Positions 31,701 through 40,379 of a DNA stretch of 64,000 nt are shown here, piece by piece. The translations under genes and the position numbers were made by a program. Source of the stretch: Symbiodinium natans (lineage: Eukaryota > Sar > Dinophyceae > Suessiales > Symbiodiniaceae); NCBI GenBank assembly GCA_905221605.1, contig CAJNDS010002812.1, positions 725,001 through 789,000 of the forward strand, given 5' to 3'. Within the stretch, counting starts at the first letter, position 1, and each line of letters opens with the position of its first letter. The notes beneath the pieces were generated by a model that saw only the letters and a program-made list of their open reading frames with translations, was not told where the DNA came from and ran no database searches.

Positions 31701-34668
31701 CATTTTTGCCTCCGCGGCCATAGCTTTTGGCACAGAACAAGGGGGATACTCCGACAAGGCCAAGAAGGAGTACATGGCATTGTTGCGTCAGACCTTGTGG
31801 AATTGCGACAATATGTGGCCAAACATGGCCATTACCTTGGCGATTCTCTTCAAAGGTCATCGTTTCGATGTTGAGGCCATAGAGCATCATGAACCCCTAC
31901 GCCTATGGCGACGCCAGATTGTTCGAGACGAGCATACCAGATCCAAACTACAACACGCATGGGCGCTCAAGCAGCAGTGCCCCGAAGTGGTCACCGGTGG
32001 TATTTTGCACAGACTTGACGTTGTTGCGCGGGATTTGGGATGGACCTGGTCTCAGTATGATGTTTTTCAGCGACCCGGTGATGTTCCATTACAATGTGGT
32101 TTGGCAAAAAACATCTTCGAGCATCAGTTGCGGGAATCCTACAGACGCGACAAGATTGCAAACGGGACTCACAGAAAGGACAACGTTGGCCAGCATGCGG
32201 GCGTTGACTATGACATCACGGTTGCCTTGTTGCGCACTTGGGAGCGCAACCCCAATGTCACAACTCCTTTGCGGATTGGGATTCTACGCCGATGTTTGGG
32301 GGGTGCCCTCTACACACGCCAACGGCTGCATCGGGCCAAGGTGGTTGAAACGCCGTGGTGCACTTTCTGTGATCGGCATGAAGAAGAGGATGGCTGGCAT
32401 CTTTTCTGGACCTGCCCGCGATGGGAAAGCTTGCGGCAGTACGTGAAGTCCATCACTACAGAACAGCAGCGGTGGTTCATGCATGGATGTTTGGCTCACT
32501 GCGGCGTTGCTCCCGTGCATACTGAGGCTGAGGATTGGTTTGTACAAAGCTATACCCCAGAAACGACAGATGGCGCTGCACATGCTACAGAACCTGGCGA
32601 TGCGGAATGTGAAGTCATTCGCGATGGCTTCCTTCTCACTGCGTCGGACGGGGCGTGTCGGCATGCACAGTTTCCAAAGCTACGATCTGCTGGATGTGGG
32701 ATGTACTATGGCAAGGACCACAGTTGCAACAGAAGCTTTCCTTTGATGGGAGTTGTCCGTGACGCTGCTCGTGCTGAGATTGCGGCAGCTCTCCACATCA
32801 TCAGGACGGCGTGGAGGCCCACTGAAATCCTGATCGATCGAAAGGCCACGCTGGACGGTCTCAGACGCATTGAGCAGGGCATCTCCTACAAAGACTTGGC
32901 AAATGCGGATCTCCTGGAGCACGCAGCCAATGCGTGGCAGGCCAAAGGAGGCTCCGTCTTTTTCAAGTTCACCAAGGTTGCGGCACATGGCAGAGGGGGC
33001 TCTGGGCAAGACCAGCTCCACACGGCGTACAATGCTGCAGCAGACAGGTTGGCCACCGCTGCAGCTGACTCCGTCAAGCCTCCGGATGATCTTGCTGATC
33101 AGTACAAGCAGTATGCCAAGCTGGTGCGGGCTATACAGATCATGTGTGTCGACATCCTGGAGGCGCAGAAAGCGGCCACTGCGGAGGACATCCAGGTGAA
33201 TGATCCTCCGGAGCCGCCTCCTGAAAGCGCTGCTCCGGGCGCTGAAAGGGATCAGGCTATGGCTGTTGAGGCTCTGCCGGCGGCGCAGTTTTCCAACATC
33301 TATCCTGATTATGTTTGGCCTCGAGAAGGTGATGAAGATGGACACAGCCATGCAGTGCCACAACCTGTCACCTGGCGTCAAGTTACGCCGCAGTTTCGGC
33401 AGTTCTGGCTGTATGGGCTGGAAGCTTTTCATGCGGTGCAATGGTACTTCCGACACCTCAAGTGGTACACAACTCCTGATGCCGACAATCCGTTAACAGT
33501 GGCCGATGTTACATGGGCTGAATTGGTGCTTGATTTCAGCTTGTCCACAGGTTGCAGGATGTGGAAAATGGACCAGAACCCTACCAATCTTGTCCAACAA
33601 GCAGAAGCATTCAAAAAAGCCGCGCAAAGCATGGCCAACGTCATCGCCAGGGTGACTTGCAGTTTTCCGAACTCTCTTTTCCCTGGTTCGGTTATACGAA
33701 AGGCCGTTATCCTGAGATCGATGGGTTTTGCGGCGGCGCTTGGGCTCTCTGTGCGGCCTCAACTCATGCAGCCGCTCACGGTTGGCCGCGTTTTGGCTGG
33801 ATGGATTGCGAAGCAGAATCTTCCACTGGACAGGGCTAATAGGCCGATTGGCTCGTACAGTTGGGTGCCAGCTCTTACAGAGGGGCATCTTCTATGGCAT
33901 CCTGATGAGCGTTACAAGGCCCCGGTACCAAGTCGAACACAAAATGGACAGCTCAGCCTTTGGCATCCTTGCATGGATGGTACCTGTGGCCCGGGCAAGA
34001 ACGGAGTGCATCGTCAACAGCTGCAGTGCCGGGTCTGGCATCCTCCAGCTCCTGTCCCTGAAGCCGAACAAAAGCGAGTGCGCTTGAACAAGAAGCAACC
34101 ACCGCCTTGTGTTGCCAATGCTGTGGGGTCTGTGCAGCCTCCAGTTCGGCAGCTGGTGGTTCCTCCGGCTGAGTCACTTGGTGAGGCTGCTTCCAGCGCC
34201 CAGCCCCGGGCTGGTGCTGAGGAGAGCAGCGACAAGAAAGTCCGCAAAGATGCTGCGAAGCCTGCGCAGCCTGCGCCCACTGTTTGCGAAGTTGTTGCAA
34301 GCATCCGTCGCTCCAGCTGGAAACTTGGTCAGAGCTATCCTGAAGCAGTGGTGCAGCAAATGAAGCTGATGACCAACCACGAACGCATCAGGGTGCACAA
34401 GACGATGGGTGTCACAGAGACATGCGATAGGCGTGCTGCAACGAATGCAACTGGACAAATGAAAGCAACCTTGCTCCGCAAATTGTATGATCAGTGTGCT
34501 TTGCTCAACAAGCGTGCTGGGAAACCGTTTCACCACTTGGTGCCAACAGACGATGGCACGAAAGTTCAATGCTCTAGATGTGGTCGGTGCACTCCTCGTG
34601 GTGCATTGTCTTTGTGGCGGAATGAGCTCTGTCACTCTGCAGCGGCTGCTTCCTCGAGTGCAAAGTAG
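28705..34668 (+). CDS. LINE ORF2 polyprotein: APE endonuclease, reverse transcriptase, zinc knuckle, RNase H
   Basis: 1,987 codons, the enzyme of the LINE. Residues 88-360 form an exonuclease-endonuclease-phosphatase domain: N95, E118 (MQES), D265/N267 (GMDAN), D321 (RIDYILVN), H347 (GHLV). Reverse transcriptase spans about 590-960: KQRPISV near 725, motif A F-L-F-D795-R-E-K-C-F-D801, motif B PQG at 853-855, motif C FYDD with D888/D889, motif D with K922. A C-x2-C-x9-H-x4-C knuckle is at 1219-1237. RNase H uses D1315 (SDGAC), E1358, D1378 and D1447 (NAAAD). About 490 further residues follow, ending in a C-x2-C-x2-C cluster (1956-1962, with C1976), which may bind zinc; this tail is unusual. 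All catalytic residues are present. ORF2 begins 75 bp after the ORF1 stop, so translation probably needs reinitiation or a separate message. Confidence 0.92.
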   Translation: MFGDLGRVMATSQTAWRVHGQQSGRVTPLISQDTNSRVRSDIALGSGDLSHGSRQGEQSRETSSRSCYDAGLPQVIPSEAPNVPVESKFVIRSCNITAWRPHAPELLSWNADVVLMQESRLTAVAQQQATTTARSAGRHLLHGAPVPVQSSQELQEGGQRYIKPTIWNGRHGGVSIMSRLPTQSTLAHDTSYDADRNLWERQRFALARVPLARNRSIMVASFYGLAGGGSPHRRDQHFECNERMLQQVFEVASRYGDVPFIIGMDANIQVDKSPTLVTALSTSRWHDAGEVFGHAGGLAPTYCQDPQWDKHAAIPGATRIDYILVNSTALSALRDFRLVRDAGLPGHLVLEAEFNFTAFREEGYTLRQPRPFPLKKMPQYDDATLEEMGQRTWQPLEAPYRDALQLGRADRAWQLLNHGLECFLEALAEELPCTWSLGRGQPPRFDQFSSRAPRENINGGAQTMHLRQLQKLLQQGRSYLAQSRRHVRWHTEGRPISGADYRQRVEAWRSFCRKGRGLLEADWDRWWTDAEPAIQDMQAIVDALARRFDWEAKRQAQGRVQKWRESLRKSFRNDRSVLCKWVRQREQRPITHVIAEDGVKSAVPDMLLSLEDFWVKLFNLYSHDTPPTWEAFQQRYGHTFPACQPCKLPKITARDWKAQVHKLPLHAGKGVDGWRAGELQRLPLFLWEIVADFFDAIEQGMQWPKSLTYAQIGLMPKGDVSKPGKQRPISVFGILYRCWSSLRFRHMQSWREQWMPDNMRGARAGGSTHDISIMLSLDVEVAQLEGRPIGGFLFDREKCFDRLTFDITDGLAGVFQAPEGVRIAMNRLCRQTKRFLKIGKFCGRVFQATNALPQGCSWSILSILMHMAVWHRDLASCAPLAVTYSFYDDSSTTGPDQETLDTALAATIEFDEYTGGLLNGEKSIAFAIGEELKAHLQQQNLYGQPLTVADYGKLLGAFLSFGGDFPEDKQDERLQRLITVMRRIRSVPGTPQVRGYLVDIFASAAIAFGTEQGGYSDKAKKEYMALLRQTLWNCDNMWPNMAITLAILFKGHRFDVEAIEHHEPLRLWRRQIVRDEHTRSKLQHAWALKQQCPEVVTGGILHRLDVVARDLGWTWSQYDVFQRPGDVPLQCGLAKNIFEHQLRESYRRDKIANGTHRKDNVGQHAGVDYDITVALLRTWERNPNVTTPLRIGILRRCLGGALYTRQRLHRAKVVETPWCTFCDRHEEEDGWHLFWTCPRWESLRQYVKSITTEQQRWFMHGCLAHCGVAPVHTEAEDWFVQSYTPETTDGAAHATEPGDAECEVIRDGFLLTASDGACRHAQFPKLRSAGCGMYYGKDHSCNRSFPLMGVVRDAARAEIAAALHIIRTAWRPTEILIDRKATLDGLRRIEQGISYKDLANADLLEHAANAWQAKGGSVFFKFTKVAAHGRGGSGQDQLHTAYNAAADRLATAAADSVKPPDDLADQYKQYAKLVRAIQIMCVDILEAQKAATAEDIQVNDPPEPPPESAAPGAERDQAMAVEALPAAQFSNIYPDYVWPREGDEDGHSHAVPQPVTWRQVTPQFRQFWLYGLEAFHAVQWYFRHLKWYTTPDADNPLTVADVTWAELVLDFSLSTGCRMWKMDQNPTNLVQQAEAFKKAAQSMANVIARVTCSFPNSLFPGSVIRKAVILRSMGFAAALGLSVRPQLMQPLTVGRVLAGWIAKQNLPLDRANRPIGSYSWVPALTEGHLLWHPDERYKAPVPSRTQNGQLSLWHPCMDGTCGPGKNGVHRQQLQCRVWHPPAPVPEAEQKRVRLNKKQPPPCVANAVGSVQPPVRQLVVPPAESLGEAASSAQPRAGAEESSDKKVRKDAAKPAQPAPTVCEVVASIRRSSWKLGQSYPEAVVQQMKLMTNHERIRVHKTMGVTETCDRRAATNATGQMKATLLRKLYDQCALLNKRAGKPFHHLVPTDDGTKVQCSRCGRCTPRGALSLWRNELCHSAAAASSSAK

Positions 34669-34792
34669 GTTTGGGTCATCTCTGGCCCAGGTGGATTTCA
34701 GCTGTCAAGAGAGAGGAGCCTGTCTTTTTCTTGACATGGGCTTTTTGCAGGCATTCATTTGGCTATGTATGGCTTTTTCTCTTCTATGAAGG

Positions 34793-34904
34793 TCACCTAT
34801 GTGACATCCTCATTTCGGGAGGAGGCTCCAGTTTGCAATATTGGAGTTTTCCTTGTCATACAGATCGCCTATGCGATTTCTTTCCATGCAGTTCACCTAT
34901 GTGA
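34793..34904 (+). promoter_or_regulatory. Three 3'-UTR hairpins of the LINE
   Basis: TCACCTATGTGA (34793-34804), TCGCCTATGCGA (34865-34876) and TCACCTATGTGA (34893-34904): 4-bp stem, constant loop CTAT, with a paired A-T to G-C change in the middle copy. The compensatory change supports an RNA stem. A likely role is recognition of the RNA 3' end by the reverse transcriptase; that is inference. Confidence 0.6.
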
Positions 34905-34963
34905 TGTTTTCATGAGAGGTCTTTGATGCACAGAGTTGCACAAGCAGACCGCGACGAATGTCT

Positions 34964-34983
34964 ATAAACCTTACAACCCTAAG
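34964..34983 (+). repeat. LINE target-site duplication, right copy
   Basis: ATAAACCTTACAACCCTAAG, identical to 21042-21061. Confidence 0.95.
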
Positions 34984-35004
34984 CCCTCTTAACCCGAAGC
35001 CATG

Positions 35005-35087
35005 GTAGTAGAGTAGATAACCTTAATTTTATTTATTTACATGTTTCTTGTTTGGGGGGTAGTTCCCCTAGGTTACTGGACAACTAA
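35005..35087. mobile_element. Hairpin element, family J copy, 9-bp target-site duplication
   Basis: GAAGCCATG at 34996-35004 and 35088-35096 flanks the element exactly. The right end TAGGTTACTGGACAACTAA matches the family J copy ending at 16413. Confidence 0.8.
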
Positions 35088-35107
35088 GAAGCCATGCAAA
35101 GACTCGC

Positions 35108-35236
35108 CCTGAACCCTAAACCCTAAACCCTAAACCCTAAACCCTAAACCCTAAACCCTAAACCCTAAACCCTAAACCCTAAACCCTAAACCCTAAACCC
35201 TAAACCCTAAACCCTAAACCCTAAACCCTAAACCCT
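35108..35236 (-). repeat. Longest CCCTAAA array in the window
   Basis: About 18 near-perfect units ending 18 bp before the acceptor of the 35255 exon. Confidence 0.97.
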
Positions 35237-35254
35237 ACCCCTTCGCTACCGAAG

Positions 35255-35340
35255 CCGAGGCTGCTGTCGACGCTTGTGGCCGGAGCTCCAAGGTTGGTCG
35301 AGCGCTGCAGCTGCTCGCAGAGATGGAAGGCGCGAGCTCG
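35255..35340 (+). CDS. Exon, PPR motif
   Basis: Bounded by TACCGAAG| and TCG|GTACGGGG. It reads EAAVDACGRSSKVGRALQLL then AEMEGASS, gap-free against A-A-I-S-A-C-E-K-G-G-Q-W-Q-R-A-L-E-L-L-S-E-M. Phase 0 exit fits the exon at 35646; motif to motif is then 31 residues, the length of an S-type PPR. Confidence 0.8.
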
Positions 35341-35645
35341 GTACGGGGCTTTAGGTTGAGGGGTTTAGGATGTAGGGTTTAGGGTTTAGGGGTTTCGGGT
35401 TCAGAGGGTACGGGGGTTTAGGGCATTGACGGTTATACGACTTATATGTGTCTTAAAGGCTGTTCTGGGTTTGAGGTCGTGGTTGGATTGCCCCTCTAAG
35501 TCATAGTTTCCTACACAAGCTTATGGTCGCACATGGTAAGGGCACCCTCCCTGCATCCTAGCGCGACCCTCATACGCTGAAAGTAGAGGGTACCTGGCTG
35601 AGCCCCAGACGACCTGTTGAGGCCGCCGACTGGTTGCTGATGAGT

Positions 35646-35677
35646 CGGCCTATAACGTGGCCGTGGCAGCCTGTGAG
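35646..35677 (+). CDS. Micro-exon, PPR first helix
   Basis: Follows TGATGAG|. It reads SAYNVAVAAC plus GA; with a GA donor (GA|GAAACT) the next exon supplies G, making E, and continues K-A-E-E-W. A longer reading up to |GTACATG (35696) is the alternative. Confidence 0.65.
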
Positions 35678-35790
35678 AAACTTGCCTGCAGCTCTGTACA
35701 TGTGCTCAAGGTTTCCACAGGCTTTCGGTCCTCACAAGCGCGGTCCCACTCCAACACCCTCTACCCTACAGCAGATCACGCATTTCTAAG

Positions 35791-35849
35791 GAAAGCTGAG
35801 GAGTGGCGAGCGCGCGTGGCCACATCAAAAAAGTGGATGATGCATGTGG
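35791..35849 (+). CDS. Exon, PPR second helix
   Basis: Bounded by TTTCTAAG| and GTGG|GTTAACG. It reads KAEEWRARVATSKKWMMHV; with the preceding exon, A-C-E-K-A-E-E-W-R-A-R-V matches A-C-E-K-G-G-Q-W-Q-R-A-L. Confidence 0.65.
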
Positions 35850-36472
35850 GTTAACGGCCTAAGTGCTAAGGTTCGGGGTTCAGGTGTCGTACTTCAGTTT
35901 TGCTTATAGACGAAGGGTGTGCTGAGCAGGCTCAGCCTCACATCAGGTTATTACACAACAGGTTTGACATTGGGCAGAAGGTCGCGATGCAGCCCTCGCC
36001 ATTCTTGAGGAGTTGTTTTGTGGCGATGTGGCTTTCAATGATCTCTCACTTAATGAAAATAGGATCCGGCTGCGGCCTTGAAGAAGCAACAATCGGAGCT
36101 GTGCAGGTCTTCCGGAAAAAAACGGCGTGCATGCATACGCACACGGAAGTATAATCATCCATCATATACGTGCACAGAGTTGTTACCTAACTTGTTTCTA
36201 TTGATAGTTCGCGTATTATCCATATCTTGCGTTGCTTTACATGTGCAGGGCTTGCGTTTGAGGTGCATTCATCTACTTTGTTCATATTGAGTTGTGTGTA
36301 TGCTTATGTATATGTCTATGCATATGTGTAGTTATGTGTATGTAAAAATGCATAGTTTCTTGGATTGTTTCTGTATGTGTTTGTTGATATGTGCGGTTTT
36401 ATGCGTATACATGCGCGTCCAGTTGATGTTTCGTGCTGGTGCCAGGCCAGAAGGCCTTTCCTTGGCCTGTGC

Positions 36473-36527
36473 AACCCTAAACCCTAAACCCTAAACCCGA
36501 AACCCCTAATTATACCCTAAACCCTAA
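36473..36527 (-). repeat. CCCTAAA tract at an intron 3' end
   Basis: Degenerate units ending 7 bp before the acceptor of the 36535 exon. Confidence 0.9.
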
Positions 36528-36534
36528 ACTGCAG

Positions 36535-36567
36535 GACATGCTGGTGAATGTGAACCAGTGGCGGCAG
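36535..36567 (+). CDS. Micro-exon, PPR-like
   Basis: Bounded by AAACTGCAG| and CGGCAG|GCCTGTC (GC donor). It reads DMLVNVNQWRQ, with N-Q-W-R-Q in the right register. 33 nt. Confidence 0.55.
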
Positions 36568-36911
36568 GCCTGTCACCACTGGGGTTGCAAGTGCTGACGC
36601 GAGGTCTGCCGGGTCATTACACACATGCCCACCTGCACTCAGAAAGGCATTAGACTCCAGATGCAATAGACACACAATCTTAAAGTGGCTTCGCAAGACT
36701 CCCGAAAGGGTGCGGAGTGCCATGAAAGCCGAGCCAGTAAGCCCTCCACAAACATACGTAAGTTATACTCCACGAGCCCTAAACACTGTGGCTAAAGGGC
36801 TCTCCGAAATGCCTGTCCCTGCGCAGGCCTTGATACGAAGGCCGCCAAGAGGCCAGCCTCGGCACTGCCACGCACGGGTACATGAAGCAGTTAGGACTTT
36901 AAGGTTCGAGC

Positions 36912-37014
36912 CCAGGATGTTTCCCCTTATACTAACAGTCCTTAATCGGGATTGCAATTGGGGGGGGGGGGGTACTACAATCCCTATGAAGGACAGTTTG
37001 GGGGAACATCCCAA
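36912..37014. mobile_element. TIR hairpin element, family A copy 4
   Basis: CCAGGATGTTTCCCCTTATA at the left and GGGGGAACATCCCAA at the right, flanked by GTTCGAGC (36904-36911) and ATTCGAGC (37015-37022), 7/8 identical. Contains a poly-G run. Confidence 0.85.
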
Positions 37015-37022
37015 ATTCGAGC

Positions 37023-37957
37023 ATTGAAAGTATTCTGGGCTTAAGGGGGGGGGGGGGGTGCTTATTCTGCGGGGCTTAGAGGGCTTAGGGGTTCCGGGGA
37101 TTTCGAGGGGTGGGGGGCGGGGGGGTGTGGTTTAGGGGCTCGGGTTTGGGGTTTAGGGTTTAGGGTTTCGAGTCCGAGTGAGCAGGTGACGACCTTCGAA
37201 GTGCCTGTGCCCATCTTCCGGACCACAGGGGCAAAGAGTTTGATTTGGGGTTGGAGGTTTAAGGCTTTTGGGACTTGAGTTTTGGTCCCAAGTTCAAGGT
37301 TTGAGGGTGTCAGGGCTGGGTTTCGAGGTGTTCACGTGACGCGAGCCGGTCTTTCAGGCGGCCGGGCGTAGCGCACACACGCCATAGTTGTCCTCATAGC
37401 CTTGCAGGTACCTTGCTTCTGTCTACCCATGTCACTGCGTGGAGACCCAATGTCAAATCTCTCTGCAGGCGTCCCTCCAGAATCCCTACTCCATGCGCCA
37501 CCCTCCGCCGCCCACTTGCCCCCAGCACTTTCCCTTACCCTCGCCCACCTGCCTACTGCCCCCCCCTTCTGAAAGCCTAAAGCTATCGGCAACCACGCCA
37601 GCAGCAGCCACAGCAAACACAACGCGCAAAATCTCTCATAAGAGCCCATTCTTCTGACTTGAAGCCCAGAAGCCAAAGCCTGAAACTAACCTACTGCTCC
37701 TAAAGCCCTCGAAGGCCCTCTTTGCACCCTTTTCAAGCCTTTTTGCTTAACGCAGCTTTTTCTTTCAAGGCCCTCAACCCCAAACCCTACAACGCCCCGA
37801 GGAGCCCTGGAACCGGCACCGCCTCGCCCCTGCGAGGCGGCAGACATGGTCGACTTTTTGCGCAAAGCTTTTAGGGTTTAGGGTTTAGGGTTTTTTGCCC
37901 AAGTCCACTTTTTGACTTTTTCGACCTTTCGAGTTTTTTGGCACCCTCCAGTTGCAG
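37023..37957. other. Mixed stretch with weak exon candidates
   Basis: Poly-G tracts (37046-37057, 37107-37126), a TTTAGGG tract (37150-37168) and possible exons at 37181-37227 (GAGCAG|, reads VTTFEVPVPIFRTTG) and 37809-37866 (ends AAA|GCTTTTAGGG). None is well supported. Confidence 0.35.
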
Positions 37958-38047
37958 ACACGAACAGCCGCTGGCAGTCACTCACCTCGGCAGGAAGCGG
38001 CAGTTCTCAGGCGAGAGCAAGCAGCAGCAAGGCGCGGCGACTAGTAG
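37958..38047 (+). CDS. Candidate exon, PPR-like
   Basis: Bounded by AGTTGCAG| and GTAG|GTACCTGG. It starts TNSRWQSLTSAGSG, where S-R-W-Q-S-L fits Q-W-Q-R-A-L, followed by a Ser/Ala/Arg-rich stretch. Confidence 0.5.
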
Positions 38048-38474
38048 GTACCTGGGGACTTTCCCTTTTTCAGACCTCCAGCTGCCTCACCAATCATACT
38101 ATGCCTCGAGGGTTTGAAGTCCAGGGCAAAATGTCGCTGGCATTTCCCAGTGATATCCTAAACCTTGAACTGTTAAGTTATCAAACCCTGAACCTAGACC
38201 TGAACAATAACAATTACCCAAAGCTACGCATGAGCATATAACATCCTAAAACCGTTTTGGAATTGAGGTCTTGTTGGTTCGGGGGCCTTAGGGTTCAGGG
38301 TTTGGGGTTTCCTCATTGACAACCCGTCGCCCCTGTGGTTACGGAGACCGCGAGTCACTAGTTCTGCGCCCTCATCCCTGAACCCGACCTCGACCTGGAG
38401 TAGGTGCTCCTGACACAGGAGATGTCACTGCTCTCAGGGTTATAACTTGCCCCTTTGTAACTTCTAGCCTATAT

Positions 38475-38589
38475 GAAGCAGGGTATATATTTCTGCTTTC
38501 GGTGAGTGTGTATAGGGTTCCTTTTTAATATTGGTGAGTGTATATACCTGGTGTCCTTTTGGGGGTACAAGAAATATATACCCTACTTC
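38475..38589. mobile_element. Palindromic element, family R
   Basis: GAAGCAGGGTATATATTTCT pairs with AGAAATATATACCCTACTTC about 75 bp later; TGGTGAGTGTATA-type blocks repeat inside. Confidence 0.8.
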
Positions 38590-38650
38590 CTATCGCCCAG
38601 AACCTATGGCATGTCACAATCGGAAGAAGGGTGCATCCTGAAACCGTCAG

Positions 38651-38703
38651 GAGCCGATGATGGCAACGCCCGGGACGCAGCTGGGGAGATGGGACTTGTT
38701 GGG
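38651..38703 (+). CDS. Candidate exon
   Basis: Bounded by ACCGTCAG| and GGG|GTTTAGGG. It reads ADDGNARDAAGEMGLVG, similar to the A-x-x-x-x-E-M-G-L end of a PPR. Confidence 0.5.
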
Positions 38704-38867
38704 GTTTAGGGTTTAGGGTTTAGGGTTTTTAGGGTTTAGGGTTTTGTTGGGGTATTGGGACTTTCCGAGGTTAATGGGGTTCATAATTTAGGGTTTAGGG
38801 TTTTGAAACCACGGTGGACATGGGCTGTCCGTGGTAGCCGTTCAAAAGCGTTCCTGCCCAAATTGGG

Positions 38868-38985
38868 TGTTTACGAAAAATGCGGGACCCCTAATATAGT
38901 TTCCCAATAAGTCGGATTCCGTGAAAAACAAGGACCCCAACATAAGTGAGGCCCTAAGCCCCAATCCTTTTTTCGTGTAAAACGG
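38868..38985. repeat. Dispersed element, family G copy
   Basis: GGGTGTTTACGAAAAATGCG at the left and TTTTTCGTGTAAAACGG at the right, with internal ACCCCTAATATAG/GGACCCCAAC. Confidence 0.7.
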
Positions 38986-39205
38986 AGGCGGCTCCTACTA
39001 AGCCATTCTGTAAGTCATGGTCGTTCCTTTTGCTTCTTTCGAAACCTTGTTGCTAGAACAACTTGAGCCCCAACGTCTAAACCCCAAATCCTGACACAAG
39101 CCCGAAACCTTCCAGATCCCTCCAAGGCCCTAGAGAGCTTAAATGCCCCTCAATTGAGGACTCCTGCTTCATCCAGATCAAGTGCTGGGCTCCCCTGAGC
39201 CTAAA

Positions 39206-39288
39206 CCCTGAACCTAAACCCGTAAACCCTAAACCCTAAACCCTAAACCCTAAACCCTAAACCCTAAACCCTAAACCCTAACCCCCAC
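39206..39288 (-). repeat. CCCTAAA telomere-like array
   Basis: About eleven units. Confidence 0.95.
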
Positions 39289-39341
39289 GTTCCTTCGTGA
39301 AGGGGGTGTACAGGCCCTTACGAATCTTACGAAGCCAACAG

Positions 39342-39413
39342 GCCGCGGCTGAGGCTGCCGAGCCCATCCCGAGCTTGCCCAAGTTGAAGGAGGTCGAAAA
39401 GGCACAAGGGAGG
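39342..39413 (+). CDS. Candidate exon
   Basis: Bounded by GCCAACAG| and GGGAGG|GTATAAG, exactly 24 codons. It reads AAAEAAEPIPSLPKLKEVEK and then AQGR, a plausible acidic/basic linker. Not a PPR motif, so it may belong to a different region or gene. Confidence 0.55.
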
Positions 39414-40061
39414 GTATAAGGGAGGTTTAGGGTTTGGGGTTTAGGGTTTAGGGTTTAGGGAAAAATTCGGGTTACACCTTATTCAAGCAGATGGCGACTA
39501 CAAAGGGGTTATAAGGGGGGGTTGTAAGGGAGGTATCAAGGGGTATAAGGGAAGCATAAGTTCTGGCGGCTTTGGGGGTTCTAAGGCTAGTAGGGCTTAT
39601 GAGTCTTTAGGGTTTAGGGTCTAGGGTTTGCTATTTAGCCCTGAAGGTTCAACTACTTTTCTTTCCTTCATCAAAGCTTTTAATGCTAGGCGTGGCACTT
39701 GGGTGACCCACTCGGGAGCTCCAAGCGATGGTGGTCCCGTCGCACCCCTGAATGTAGTAGAAGCTGCAGTAGAAGTTCCTCAACACAAGCCCCCCCCCCC
39801 CCCCCCGGAAAGGCAGGTAATCTAATATTCGGAACCCCCCCCCCCCCCTCCCCAGTTTGCGGTGCAAGGTCTTTGCGATTACAACTAGATATCTGTTAAG
39901 TGTCTCGTTCTGCCGGATTGTTTTGCCCATGTCTCGAAGACATCTTGGCCTGTGTGAGGCCCTACAGGCTGTAGGCTTAGGGTTTAGGGTTTGGGGACCC
40001 TGAACCCTGAACCCTGAACCCTAAACCCTAAACCGGGGCTTGTTTTACTGTTTCGACCCAG

Positions 40062-40129
40062 TAGGGCACCCGCTCCGCCCACGGCGAACGAGCTTGAAGC
40101 ACACACCCAAGTCGCCAATGTTGAGCCGA
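40062..40129 (+). CDS. Candidate exon
   Basis: Bounded by TTTCGACCCAG| and CCGA|GTTTGTC. It reads RAPAPPTANELEAHTQVANV and then EP. Confidence 0.5.
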
Positions 40130-40145
40130 GTTTGTCGCTGACCGA

Positions 40146-40288
40146 CCTACCCTAAACCCTAAACCCTAAAAACCCTAATCCCTAAACCCTAAAGCCTAAA
40201 CCCTAAACCCTAAACCCTACACCCTACACCCTACACCATAAACCCTAAACCCTAAACCCTAACCCTAAACCCTAAACCCTAAGCCTCA
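40146..40288 (-). repeat. CCCTAAA telomere-like array
   Basis: About 18 units with CCCTACA variants, running up to the next candidate exon. Confidence 0.95.
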
Positions 40289-40329
40289 CCGGCGGAAACA
40301 CTTGGACCGAGCTGTCTGGGAGAATCAAG
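40284..40329 (+). CDS. Candidate micro-exon
   Basis: Bounded by CCCTAAG| (the last telomere-like unit supplies the AG) and ATCAAG|GTGGGAA. All three frames are open, so the protein is undecided. Confidence 0.4.
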
Positions 40330-40379
40330 GTGGGAAATTCGAGGCCAAACTCCTGTCCCCTTAGAATCGGGATACACTT

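Larger units (their letters stand above)
21062..34963 (+). mobile_element. Full-length APE-type LINE retrotransposon (with assembly duplication)
   Basis: Flanked by a perfect 20-bp target-site duplication, the mark of target-primed reverse transcription. Order: a 40-bp 5' leader, ORF1 (21102-23231), ORF2 with AP-endonuclease, reverse transcriptase, zinc knuckle and RNase H, then a ~295-bp 3' UTR with three small hairpins and no poly-A tail. The segment 22508-27805 recurs as 27906-33203 on the far side of a 100-N gap, so the true element is about 8.5 kb. Having an endonuclease plus RNase H places it near the I/R1/LOA/Tad-type LINEs; the clade is inference. Both reading frames are intact, so it is young or still active. 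It lies between PPR exon candidates in the same orientation as the host gene, so it is probably an intronic insertion. Confidence 0.9.

Noticed and set aside
21062-34963. Two tandem LINE copies
   Set aside because: One pair of target duplications, near-identical sequence and a 100-N spacer point to one element and an assembly overlap.
35108-35236. A true chromosome end or fusion point
   Set aside because: The array is only about 130 bp, similar arrays occur throughout in both orientations, and unique exon-like sequence lies on both sides.
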